The translations under genes were made by a program, and so were the position numbers. Source: a bacterium 210917-DFI.7.65 (GTDB lineage: Bacteria; Bacillota; Clostridia; Oscillospirales; Oscillospiraceae). Taken from it: a stretch of DNA of 64,000 nt. The stretch spans positions 62,001 through 126,000 of the forward strand of contig JAJCJJ010000002.1 of assembly GCA_020555865.1 (NCBI GenBank). Direction: 5' to 3'. Numbering within the stretch: position 1 is the stretch's first letter; each line of letters starts with the position of its first letter. Below are positions 17,445 through 25,393 of this stretch, piece by piece. A model generated the notes under the pieces. It worked only from the letters and a program-made list of their open reading frames with translations, was not told where the DNA came from and ran no database searches.

Positions 17445-18152
17445 ATGAAAACAATTGACATCCAGCAGGAACTGGAAAACAACAGCTATCCCGGCCGCGG
17501 CATTATCCTGGGCCGCAGCGCCGACAATGAAAACGCAGTCATCGCCTATTGGATCATGGGCCGCAGCGCCAATTCCCGCAACCGTGTGTTCATCGAAACG
17601 GAGGACGGCATCCAGACCGAGGCCTTTGACGCCAGCAAACTCGAAGATCCTTCCCTGATCATTTACCATCCCGTGCGCTGCCTGGAGGATGGCACCATCA
17701 TCGTCACCAACGGCGATCAGACCGACACCATCCGCGACGGCCTGCTGGAAGGAAAAACCTTCGCCCAGTGCCTGCATACCCGCGCCTTTGAGCCGGACGC
17801 GCCCAACTACACCCCCCGCATTTCGGGCCTGATGCACAAGGACGGCACGTATGCCCTGTCCATTCTGAAAAGCGATCGGGGCGACCCTTCCTGTTGCTGC
17901 CGCTATTTCTTCGGCTATGACAATCCCACACCCGGTGAGGGCCGCTATGTTTCCACTTACATGGGCGACGGAGATCCCCTGCCCTCTTTTGAGGGCGAAC
18001 CCAAACCCGTACAGATCACGGGCAAGATCGACGCTTTCGGCGAACTGCTGTGGAACGCGCTCAACGAAGAGAACAAAGTGTCCCTTTTTGTGCGTTACAT
18101 CCATTTGCTCAGCGGCGAAAGTGAAACCCGCATCTACAACAAAAACGTCTGA
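17445..18152 (+). CDS. purO: IMP cyclohydrolase, PurO-like
   Basis: This 235-residue protein matches the archaeal-type IMP cyclohydrolase family, with YPGRGIILGRSADNENAVIAYWIMGRS (in pieces) and RNRVFIE near the N-terminus. It would close FAICAR to IMP, the last purine step. That step is normally done by the N-terminal domain of bifunctional PurH. No full PurH is here. Instead a stand-alone AICAR formyltransferase lies at 19320-20498, so the two PurH activities are split between two genes. AAAGGAGCGCC precedes the start. Confidence 0.88.
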   Translation: MKTIDIQQELENNSYPGRGIILGRSADNENAVIAYWIMGRSANSRNRVFIETEDGIQTEAFDASKLEDPSLIIYHPVRCLEDGTIIVTNGDQTDTIRDGLLEGKTFAQCLHTRAFEPDAPNYTPRISGLMHKDGTYALSILKSDRGDPSCCCRYFFGYDNPTPGEGRYVSTYMGDGDPLPSFEGEPKPVQITGKIDAFGELLWNALNEENKVSLFVRYIHLLSGESETRIYNKNV

Positions 18153-18157
18153 TCGCC

Positions 18158-19294
18158 ATGCGCAGGCCGTTTGAAGCAGATCCCAGCGCTCTGCGGGATT
18201 TTCATCCTGTCCAGACCCCCCTGCCTGCACTGGCACAGACCCTGACGCAAAACTATCCGCCCCCGCCCGGCACGCCCTGCAGCCGCGAAACCTTTCTTGC
18301 TTTGCTGTGCGGCATTTCCGTCCTGCGCAAAACACCCGGTATCCCCGGGCCGTCTGAAGCCGGTCCCAACGCGTTTACAACTCTGCCGCAATGTGCCAGC
18401 GAGGCAGACGTCGCCGCCTGCCGCACCCATTTGAAAACCATGTTCGGCATCACCGACAAGGAAAGTCTGCGGGATTTCTGCAACCGGGAGATCCGTGTCC
18501 ACGAAAACTATCTGGATTTTGAAAGTTTTTGGGAAAACCGCCCTGCGTTTGCCCTGGAAGAACTGAACGAAGGCGGACGGGCATGGTTCTGCCGTACCCG
18601 GGATTTTGCCGCCCAGTTTTATCCGCTTCTGGGGCGGCACGGCTTCCTGGGCTGGGATATCAGCGAATGCATGGGCCATCTGCGCGCCGCCTACGCCTGC
18701 GGCCTGCTCCAGCGGGAAGAACTGGACGATTTGGCCGGCTTTTGGCTCCAGCAGGCCGCGACCTTCGAAAATTGGACGGAGTACGCCCTCAGCCTGGTGT
18801 GCGGCGCATTCTACTGGGATTTCCGCCATGGGGCAGACAATGCCCAGGTAGAACGGGACGCCGCGCTTTGGATGAATCTCACCGGCATGCTGCTCAGCAA
18901 GGAATCCGCTTGGGGCAGCGGATTGTGGTATACGCCTCCAGGCAAACAGTACGCCATTCCTGCCGCGGATATCCGCCCGCTGCTGTGCGATTGGGAGGGT
19001 CCGGCCGGCTGCATCGCCAGTGACCGCATTACAGTAGACGGCTGCCGCGTGGGCTGGTGCTACCGCGAAACGCCCTCTGAAAACTACCCCGACAGCGGCT
19101 GGCGTTTTTTTGCCGGAGACGAATCCTCGGAATACACCAACGATCCCGACCATGCGGGCATCTACGCTCTCAACACCATCTGCAACAGCGATCCGGATAT
19201 TCTCCCCTTGCTGCGCGCCCCGGTGGGCGCAGCATTTTGCCGCGATTCAAAAGGCGTGTTCCGACAGGAACGCTTTACCCCGCCGGAGGATTGA
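18158..19294 (+). CDS. DUF1266-DUF2185 (Imm33) fusion protein inside the purine operon
   Basis: This 378-residue soluble protein has no signal peptide. Residues about 95-230 resemble DUF1266 (GFLGWDISECMGHLRAAY, then a W-EYALSLVCGAFYW region). Residues about 285-370 resemble DUF2185/Imm33, with CIASDRITVDGCRVGWCYRE, DSGWRFFAGDESSEYTND and LNTICNSDPDILPLL. Both families occur near polymorphic toxin and immunity loci. It starts 5 bases after purO and is followed by the AICAR formyltransferase gene, so it is made with purine enzymes. I know of no purine function for it. Family calls are by eye. Confidence 0.75.
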   Translation: MRRPFEADPSALRDFHPVQTPLPALAQTLTQNYPPPPGTPCSRETFLALLCGISVLRKTPGIPGPSEAGPNAFTTLPQCASEADVAACRTHLKTMFGITDKESLRDFCNREIRVHENYLDFESFWENRPAFALEELNEGGRAWFCRTRDFAAQFYPLLGRHGFLGWDISECMGHLRAAYACGLLQREELDDLAGFWLQQAATFENWTEYALSLVCGAFYWDFRHGADNAQVERDAALWMNLTGMLLSKESAWGSGLWYTPPGKQYAIPAADIRPLLCDWEGPAGCIASDRITVDGCRVGWCYRETPSENYPDSGWRFFAGDESSEYTNDPDHAGIYALNTICNSDPDILPLLRAPVGAAFCRDSKGVFRQERFTPPED

Positions 19295-19319
19295 TTCAAG
19301 TGAAAGGATGTGCATTTCC

Positions 19320-20498
19320 ATGAAGGAACTGGAACTGAAATACGGCTGCAACCCCAATCAGAAGCCGTCCCGTATCTATATGAAAGATGGCAGCGAGCTG
19401 CCCATTACCGTGCTGAACGGTAAGCCTGGTTATATTAACTTTCTTGATGCCTTTAACTCCTGGCAGCTGGTCAAGGAGCTGAAGGAAGCCACAGGCCTTC
19501 CTGCCGCTGCTTCTTTCAAGCATGTATCTCCTGCCGGAGCAGCTGTAGGCCTGCCTTTGAGCGATGTGGATAGAAAGATCTACTTCGTGGACGACGGCGC
19601 AGAGCTTTCCCCCATTGCCTGCGCTTATATCCGTGCCCGCGGCGCCGACCGTTTGTGCTCTTACGGCGACTGGGCCGCCCTGTCCGACGTGTGCGACGCC
19701 GCTACCGCTCAGTATCTGAAAGGCGAGGTCTCCGACGGCGTCATCGCCCCGGGTTACACCGATGAAGCCCTGGAAATCCTGAAAACAAAGAAAAAGGGCG
19801 GTTATAATGTGGTGCAGATCGACCCGGATTATGTACCCGCCGAACAGGAGCACAAGGACGTGTTCGGCATTACCTTTGAACAGGGCCGCAATAATTTCAA
19901 AATAGATGAAGAACTCCTCTCCAACATTGTCACAGACAACAAAGAGCTGCCCCAGCAGGCTAAAATCGACATGATTGTAGCGCTGATTACACTCAAATAC
20001 ACGCAATCCAACTCTGTGTGCTATGTGAAAAACGGGCAGGCCATCGGCGTAGGCGCCGGCCAGCAGAGCCGTATCCACTGCACGCGCCTGGCGGGCAACA
20101 AAGCCGATAACTGGTATCTGCGCCAGCATCCCAAAGTGCTGGGACTGCAGTTTGTGGACGGTATCCGCCGCCCCGACCGGGACAACGCCATTGATATCTA
20201 CACCTCCGACGAGTATGAGGATATTCTGGCCGATGGTGTCTGGCAGAATACGTTCAAAGTCAAGCCCGAAGTGCTGACCGCAGAAGAGAAAAAGTCCTGG
20301 ATCGCCACCCAAAGCGGCGTCACAGTCGGCTCCGACGCTTTCTTCCCCTTCGGCGACAATGTGGAGCGCGCCCGCAAGAGCGGCGTGCAGTACATTGCCG
20401 AGCCGGGCGGTTCCATCCGCGACGACAATGTTATTGAAACGGCCAACAAATACGGCATTGTCATGGCGTTCACAGGCATGCGGCTGTTCCACCACTAA
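19320..20498 (+). CDS. Stand-alone AICAR formyltransferase (PurH C-terminal type)
   Basis: This 392-residue protein covers only the formyltransferase half of PurH. It has LKYGCNPNQKPSRIY, PAAASFKHVSPAGAAVG (with the family's catalytic K-H), SDGVIAPGYTDEALEIL, KYTQSNSVCYVKNGQAIGVGAGQQSRIHC (in pieces) and SDAFFPFGDNVERA. It transfers a formyl group from 10-formyl-THF to AICAR, giving FAICAR for PurO. Its MGS-like cyclohydrolase domain is absent. The ATG at 19320 has AAAGGATG upstream. Confidence 0.93.
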   Translation: MKELELKYGCNPNQKPSRIYMKDGSELPITVLNGKPGYINFLDAFNSWQLVKELKEATGLPAAASFKHVSPAGAAVGLPLSDVDRKIYFVDDGAELSPIACAYIRARGADRLCSYGDWAALSDVCDAATAQYLKGEVSDGVIAPGYTDEALEILKTKKKGGYNVVQIDPDYVPAEQEHKDVFGITFEQGRNNFKIDEELLSNIVTDNKELPQQAKIDMIVALITLKYTQSNSVCYVKNGQAIGVGAGQQSRIHCTRLAGNKADNWYLRQHPKVLGLQFVDGIRRPDRDNAIDIYTSDEYEDILADGVWQNTFKVKPEVLTAEEKKSWIATQSGVTVGSDAFFPFGDNVERARKSGVQYIAEPGGSIRDDNVIETANKYGIVMAFTGMRLFHH

Positions 20499-20668
20499 GG
20501 CGATCTGCCGAAACGAGAGCGCATTCTCTCCTTTCGATTCTCCCTCGCCTTTGCATATCGAAGGCGAACCCCTATTGGAGATCTATGAAGCTTCTTTTGC
20601 CGGGGTATCGGCAAAACCAGAGGGGCCTCCCCCCTGGAATTCCTGCGAAAGCGGAAAGGAAATCAGAT
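20499..20668 (+). other. Intergenic segment before purD
   Basis: These 170 bases within the purine operon hold the hairpin TTTTGCC-N8-GGCAAAA (20594-20615 region) but no T-run and no clear promoter. They probably lie within the transcript. Confidence 0.35.
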
Positions 20669-21922
20669 ATGAACGTACTCGTCGTGGGCGGCGGCGGGCG
20701 GGAGCACGCGATTGTGCACGCCCTGGCCAAAAGCCCCAAACTGGACAAACTGTGGTGCGCGCCCGGCAACGGCGGTATCGCCGCCGAGGCCGAATGCGTG
20801 GAGATCAAAGCCACAGACATCCCCGCCATGGTGCTCTTTGCCAAAGAACACGACGTGGATTATGTGGTGGTAGCCCCGGATGATCCCCTGGCCCTGGGTA
20901 TGGTGGACGCTTTGGCCGAAGCGGGCATTCCCGCTTTCGGTCCTCGCAAAAACGCCGCCATCATTGAGGCCAGCAAATCCTTTTCCAAAAATCTGATGAA
21001 ACAATACGGCATTCCCACAGCCAAATATGAAATTTTCACTGATATGAATGAAGCCCTTGCCTATGTGCGCGAGATGGGCGCGCCCATTGTTGTTAAGGCG
21101 GACGGTCTGGCCCTGGGCAAAGGCGTCGTCGTAGCCCAGACGGTGGTGGAAGCGGAAGCGGCAATCTGTTCCATGATGGGTGATAAAAAGTTCGGCGAAG
21201 CCGGCGCCCGAGTGGTTATTGAAGAATGCATGACCGGTCCTGAGGTGTCCGTGCTGTGTTTTACCGACGGCAAACACCTTTCCCCCATGCTCTCTTCCCA
21301 AGACCACAAGCGGGCCTATAACAACGACGAAGGCCCCAATACCGGCGGTATGGGCGCTTTTGCCCCCAGTCCCAAATACACCCCCGAGATTGCCCAGGTC
21401 TGCATGGACACGATCTTCCGCCCCACGGTGGAAGCCATGGCCGCCGAAGGCCGCCCTTTCCAGGGCTGCCTCTATTTCGGCCTGATGCTGACGCCCGATG
21501 GCCCCAAGGTGGTGGAATACAATTCCCGCTTCGGCGACCCGGAAACCCAGCCCGTGCTGAGCCTCTTGAAAACCGATCTCCTCGATGTGATGATGGCCTG
21601 CAGCAACGGCACACTGGATCAGCTCAATGTAACATGGAGCGACGGCGCCGCCTGCTGTATCGTCATGGCCAGCGGCGGTTACCCCATGGACTATCAGAAG
21701 GGTTATCCCATCAGCGGCCTGGACAGCGTAGGCGAGGACGTGTTCATCTACCACGCTGGCACTAAGTTCCGGGAGGGCACTTACCTCACCAACGGCGGGC
21801 GTGTGCTGGGCGTGACTGCCACGGCGGACGATCTGGAAAGCGCCATCGCAAAGGCATATCACGCAGTGGAGGGTATTTCTTTCCAGGATGCCCACTATCG
21901 CACCGATATCGGTCGAAAATGA
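20669..21922 (+). CDS. purD: Phosphoribosylamine-glycine ligase
   Basis: This 417-residue ATP-grasp enzyme makes GAR from phosphoribosylamine and glycine. The N-terminal VLVVGGGGREHAI, the ATP-grasp pieces VVKADGLALGKGVVVA, SSQDHKRAYNNDEGPNTGGMGAF (in pieces), and LYFGLMLTPDGPKVVEYNSRFGDPETQ are complete. The start MNVLVVGG at 20669 is preceded by AAAGGAAAT. A longer in-frame reading would add 28 non-family residues. It is the last purine gene. Confidence 0.97.
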   Translation: MNVLVVGGGGREHAIVHALAKSPKLDKLWCAPGNGGIAAEAECVEIKATDIPAMVLFAKEHDVDYVVVAPDDPLALGMVDALAEAGIPAFGPRKNAAIIEASKSFSKNLMKQYGIPTAKYEIFTDMNEALAYVREMGAPIVVKADGLALGKGVVVAQTVVEAEAAICSMMGDKKFGEAGARVVIEECMTGPEVSVLCFTDGKHLSPMLSSQDHKRAYNNDEGPNTGGMGAFAPSPKYTPEIAQVCMDTIFRPTVEAMAAEGRPFQGCLYFGLMLTPDGPKVVEYNSRFGDPETQPVLSLLKTDLLDVMMACSNGTLDQLNVTWSDGAACCIVMASGGYPMDYQKGYPISGLDSVGEDVFIYHAGTKFREGTYLTNGGRVLGVTATADDLESAIAKAYHAVEGISFQDAHYRTDIGRK

Positions 21923-21956
21923 GCGGACGTACGGTTTTTCCTGGAAGGTAACACGG

Positions 21957-22283
21957 ATGCCGCTGCATTTCAAAGGAATCTTGGTAGGCGCGGCTGCGCT
22001 GTTATTGATTGGCATATTCCATCCCATCGTAATCTGGTGCGAATACTATTTTTCCAAAAAAATCTGGCCTGCGTTTTTCACTGCGGGTGCAGGATGTCTC
22101 ATCGCTTCTCTCCTGGCGGAAGGATTGTGCTCGCTGTTTCTGGGCGTCTTGGGCGTCACCTGCCTGTGGAGCATCAAAGAACTGCACGAGCAGGAGGAGC
22201 GCGTTCATAAAGGTTGGTTTCCCTCCAATCCCAAACGGCACGCAGCAGAAAAGCGCGACAAAGAAAAAAAGGACGATTCCTAA
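21957..22283 (+). CDS. DUF4491 family membrane protein
   Basis: This 108-residue protein has three hydrophobic segments (about residues 5-25, 37-58 and 58-78) and a charged C-terminal tail (KRHAAEKRDKEKKDD). The HPIVIWCEYYFSKKIWP segment is the family's recognisable part. Function is unknown. GGAAGGT precedes the ATG at 21957, 34 bases after purD. It is the last host gene before the inserted element. Confidence 0.8.
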   Translation: MPLHFKGILVGAAALLLIGIFHPIVIWCEYYFSKKIWPAFFTAGAGCLIASLLAEGLCSLFLGVLGVTCLWSIKELHEQEERVHKGWFPSNPKRHAAEKRDKEKKDDS

Positions 22284-22318
22284 AGGCGCGCCCCCATAAG
22301 GAAGTAATTTGATTGTCG

Positions 22319-22349
22319 CAGGGCGGCATGGCTGAAAGGTCATGCCGTC
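22319..22349 (-). terminator. Hairpin at the end of the recombinase gene
   Basis: AGGGCGGCATG and CATGCCGTCCT form an 11-base-pair stem with one G-T-type pair. It spans the recombinase stop codon and closes the minus-strand transcript at the left end of the element. Confidence 0.55.
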
Positions 22350-23992
22350 CTGTCTTTTCTTTGCCGTTCCACGGTCTGATCGTCGCCCGGCAGGTTGACT
22401 TCTCCAATGAAGTTCCAGACCAGTTCGATCTTCTGCCTGCGGTGTCCGCTGGACTTATCCGGCGCATGGACGATGATCTTCTTTACAAACTCATTGACGA
22501 TGGTGGGGGTCAATTCACGGATACCCACATACTTCCGCACAATGGCTGCAAAGCTGGCAAAGTCGGCTTTATCCTGTTCAAAGGTTTCTACCGCTTCCCG
22601 CCATGTCTTAACCTGCTCTGTCAGTTCTCTTTGTTCCGCTTCATAATCAGCGGAGAGTTTCAAGAACCGTTCATGGCTGATCGTCCCGCTGATGTCATCC
22701 TCATAGATGCGCTTGAAAATGCGGTCAAGTTCAGCACTGCGTTTTTCCGCTTGGGCGATTTCACGCTTGCGTTTCTTGGCCTCTTTTTCGGCTTCTTGGA
22801 AGTGCTGCTTTTTCGCGGTTTCCTCAAATGCCATAGCATCATCAAAGAACAGCGCCGTCACATCGAAAATCCGCTGCAAAACAAACAGTTTCAGCGTTTC
22901 TTCCCGGATGAAGTGCATGGTACAGTCGCCTGTATTGCTCTTATACCGGGAACACCGATAGCAGTCTTGCTGCGGCGTCATGTTTTTGCCTGTGGCGAAA
23001 TGCAGTTTGCTTCCGCAATCGGCGCAGTACAGCAGGCCAGAAAACAGCCCTTGCCGTTCAGCTTGCTTGGCCGGACGGCGCTTGTTCTCCCGCAATTCTT
23101 GTACCCGCACAAAGACTTGTTCATCAATAATGGCAGGCTGTGTATTGGGGAAAATCCGCTGGTTTTCCGGGACGTTATGCAGTCGCTTTTTCAGTTTGTG
23201 GGACTTGGAATAGGTTTTGAAGTTCACTGTACAGCCGGTGTACTCTGGACGCTCCAAGATCCCCGCCACAGATTTCGGGTCCCAGTGATACGGTTTTTCA
23301 GGCAGCGGTTTTCCGGCACGCTGGGCATAATGTGCCTTGACTGTAAGGATGTGTTCGGCAGTCAGCAGCTTGGCAATCTGCATGGGGCCTTTTCCCGCAA
23401 TGCACAGGTCAAAAATACGCTTGACGATCTCGGCAGCTTCCTCGTCCACAATCCACTTCTTTTTGTCCGCTGGGTCTTTCATATACCCGTAGGGCGGATT
23501 AGTGCAGAGGTGTTCCCCAGCGTTTCCTTTGGCACGCATGACGGCACGGATTTTCTTGCTGGTATCGCGGGCGTAGAAGTCGTTGAACAGATTGCGAAAA
23601 GGGGTAAAATCGTTGTCTCCCTTGTCGCTGTCCACACCGTCATTGATGGCGATATATCGAATATCACGTTCCGCAAAGAAACTCTCGGTATAGTAGCCCA
23701 CTTTCAGGTAATCCCGCCCCATGCGGGACATATCTTTGACAATAACGGTCTGGACTTTCCTCGCTTCTGCAAGGCGTATCATCTCATTCCAACCGGGTCT
23801 ATCGAAAGTGACACCGGAAACGCCGTCATCAATGAAAAATGTGGGATTGGAAAAATGATTGTCCGTTGCGTATTTGAGCAGGATTTTCTTCTGGTTGGCA
23901 ATGCTGTTGCTCTCGCCGTCCAGCGCATCCTCTTGGGACAGGCGGGCGTATAAAGCGGTGATGTTGTCGGGATATTTTGTGTTTGCTGTCAT
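22340..23992 (-). CDS. Large serine recombinase of a transposon/ICE
   Basis: This 550-residue site-specific recombinase moves the element. The N-terminal resolvase domain has ALYARLSQED with the catalytic Ser19, IDDGVSGVTFDRPGW and VIVKDMSRMGRDYL. The recombinase domain follows (YARDTSKKIRAVM, NPPYGYMKD). A zinc-ribbon domain with CADCGSKLHF and later YRCSRY and C residues lies at about 330-375, then a coiled coil (about 400-500). Full length compared with TndX/TnpX types. It starts 3 bases after tnpW and is transcribed toward the left boundary. Confidence 0.95.
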   Translation of the reverse strand: MTANTKYPDNITALYARLSQEDALDGESNSIANQKKILLKYATDNHFSNPTFFIDDGVSGVTFDRPGWNEMIRLAEARKVQTVIVKDMSRMGRDYLKVGYYTESFFAERDIRYIAINDGVDSDKGDNDFTPFRNLFNDFYARDTSKKIRAVMRAKGNAGEHLCTNPPYGYMKDPADKKKWIVDEEAAEIVKRIFDLCIAGKGPMQIAKLLTAEHILTVKAHYAQRAGKPLPEKPYHWDPKSVAGILERPEYTGCTVNFKTYSKSHKLKKRLHNVPENQRIFPNTQPAIIDEQVFVRVQELRENKRRPAKQAERQGLFSGLLYCADCGSKLHFATGKNMTPQQDCYRCSRYKSNTGDCTMHFIREETLKLFVLQRIFDVTALFFDDAMAFEETAKKQHFQEAEKEAKKRKREIAQAEKRSAELDRIFKRIYEDDISGTISHERFLKLSADYEAEQRELTEQVKTWREAVETFEQDKADFASFAAIVRKYVGIRELTPTIVNEFVKKIIVHAPDKSSGHRRQKIELVWNFIGEVNLPGDDQTVERQRKDRTA

Positions 23993-23995
23993 AGT

Positions 23996-24250
23996 TCATT
24001 CCTCCTGTAATGAACGCCCGACAAACAGGTTGCTGTCCTTATTATACCGTGCTTTGTGATCTTTGTCAGCATCTGTGATGGTTTCTGAGCGGATGAGCCG
24101 CACCATTTTGTCATAGAGCGGTTCCGTTCCGCCGCAGGAAGTTTCGATTTCAAAGACCGTCCCGCCGATCTTGTAGCAGATAGTTTCTTGCAGCGGATTT
24201 CCTCTTTTCGGAAGATAATCGTTCTCTTGTGCTTTTGGCTTCTGTTCCAT
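23996..24250 (-). CDS. tnpW: Transposon-encoded protein TnpW
   Basis: This 84-residue protein begins MEQKPKAQEN at 24250 behind AAGGACGGG. Its pattern of GGTVFEIETSCGG followed by LYDKMVRLI and a C-terminal region with NLFVG matches the TnpW family that sits directly before large serine recombinases in clostridial transposons. It may help recombination or excision. The exact role is not known. The frame extends upstream without a start of comparable quality. Confidence 0.8.
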   Translation of the reverse strand: MEQKPKAQENDYLPKRGNPLQETICYKIGGTVFEIETSCGGTEPLYDKMVRLIRSETITDADKDHKARYNKDSNLFVGRSLQEE

Positions 24251-24316
24251 TCCGTTCCCGTCCTTTCTGGAAGAATCACAACAGAACAAGCATAGGGAGT
24301 GTAGCCACACTCCCGC

Positions 24317-24356
24317 AAAATCTCCGTTTCCGGTCTGCTGCCGGAGCGGAGATTTT
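24317..24356. terminator. Hairpin between tnpW and the regulator operon
   Basis: AAAATCTCCG and CGGAGATTTTT frame an inner CCGG/CCGG pair, with a T-run on the plus strand. A smaller hairpin TTGGGA-GCT-TCCCAA follows at 24362-24376. They may keep the divergent units apart. Confidence 0.5.
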
Positions 24357-24464
24357 TGCTTGTTGGGAGCTTCCCAAACCCTTGTTTTTTGCTTCGCCAA
24401 TATAACGCTGGAAAGGTCAGGAACTGCCCGCAAAATGAAAACTTTTAATTTTACATTCCGTTTC

Positions 24465-24493
24465 TTGTATCGTTCTTTTGTAAGAACTATAAT
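24465..24493 (+). promoter_or_regulatory. Promoter of the HTH-RR-HK operon with palindromic operator
   Basis: TTGTAT (24465-24470), a 17-base spacer and TATAAT (24488-24493). The spacer itself contains the inverted repeat GTTCTT-TTGT-AAGAAC (24472-24487), an ideal repressor site between the two hexamers. Confidence 0.75.
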
Positions 24494-24514
24494 ACTATTA
24501 TCGGAGGTGCAGAC

Positions 24515-24703
24515 ATGGATTACATAACAGTCAAAGAGGCAAGCGAAAAATGGGGCGTGACACCTCGACGTGTAAACTATTATTGCGCCGGAGGGCGTAT
24601 CTCCGGTGCTGTGAAAATGGCTGGTGTTTGGCTGATCCCTAAAACTGCGGAGAAGCCGATTGATGGCCGGACAAAACAAGGGAAGGAGCTGCGCCATGAA
24701 TAA
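24515..24703 (+). CDS. Small helix-turn-helix DNA-binding protein
   Basis: This 62-residue protein begins MDYITVKEASEKWGVTPRRV and follows CGGAGGTG. The sequence has the MerR/excisionase-type winged helix pattern, TVKEASEKWGVTPRRVNYY, then GGRISGA and GVWLIP. Such proteins are excisionases or small repressors. Its stop overlaps the next ATG, so it is cotranscribed with the response regulator. It may bind the palindrome in its own promoter. That is inferred. Confidence 0.8.
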   Translation: MDYITVKEASEKWGVTPRRVNYYCAGGRISGAVKMAGVWLIPKTAEKPIDGRTKQGKELRHE

Positions 24704-25388
24704 AATTTTGATTATAGATGATGACAGAGAACTGTGCGCTTTGATTAAACGCAGCGTACAATCGGAACATATAGAAGCCGATTTTTGCAATACCGGAAAA
24801 GAGGGTTTGCAGAAATTAAAAGAGCAGGAATACCAGCTTGTGGTGCTGGATGTGATGATGCCCGGTATGGATGGCTTTGAAACGCTGGAAGAAATCCGCA
24901 AAGAGAACAGCCTGCCGATTTTGATGTTCACATCCAAAAATGACAGTGCTTCTAAAGTGCGGGGCTTACGGGCCGGTGCGGACGATTATCTGACAAAACC
25001 GTTTGATATGGATGAACTGATTGCCCGTATTGCGTCCCTCATTCGCCGCTACACCCGCTTTAATCAGCAAGCCGGAGCTGTGCAAAAACTGGATTTTGAT
25101 GGATTGCAAATTGACCTTGAAAATCGTTCTGTTACTACGGAAAACGGAACATTTGAACTGCCCCCAAAGGAATTTGACCTGCTCCTGTACTGTGCAAAAC
25201 ATCAAGGTAAAATTTTGACCAAACAGCAGATTTATGAGGAAGTTTGGGGCGAAGAATATTTCTATGACGACAGTAACATCATGGCAATCATCAGCCGGCT
25301 TCGTAAAAAATTAGAAGTCAATCCTTCCAGTCCAAAGTATATCCAAACGGTCAAAGGGATTGGCTACCGCTTTAATAAGGAGGTGTAG
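24696..25388 (+). CDS. OmpR/VanR-type response regulator
   Basis: This 230-residue regulator has a receiver domain (IIDDDRELC, phosphorylation site D52 in VLDVMMPGMDG, and LTKPF) followed by a C-terminal winged helix (FELPPKEFDLLLYCAKHQGKILTKQQIYEEVW in pieces, and IQTVKGIGYRF). It pairs with the histidine kinase 5 bases downstream. It probably controls the ABC genes, since four tandem 11-base repeats precede them. GGAAGGAG precedes the ATG at 24696, which overlaps the previous gene by 8 bases. Confidence 0.95.
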   Translation: MNKILIIDDDRELCALIKRSVQSEHIEADFCNTGKEGLQKLKEQEYQLVVLDVMMPGMDGFETLEEIRKENSLPILMFTSKNDSASKVRGLRAGADDYLTKPFDMDELIARIASLIRRYTRFNQQAGAVQKLDFDGLQIDLENRSVTTENGTFELPPKEFDLLLYCAKHQGKILTKQQIYEEVWGEEYFYDDSNIMAIISRLRKKLEVNPSSPKYIQTVKGIGYRFNKEV

Positions 25389-25393
25389 CCGGT

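Noticed and set aside
16554-18335. 593-codon frame on the minus strand across purM, purN and purO
   Set aside because: It lies opposite three well-recognised purine genes, has no family motifs and is a by-product of GC-rich codon use.
22313-23953. 546-codon plus-strand frame opposite the recombinase
   Set aside because: The minus strand encodes a complete serine recombinase with motifs; the plus frame has none.
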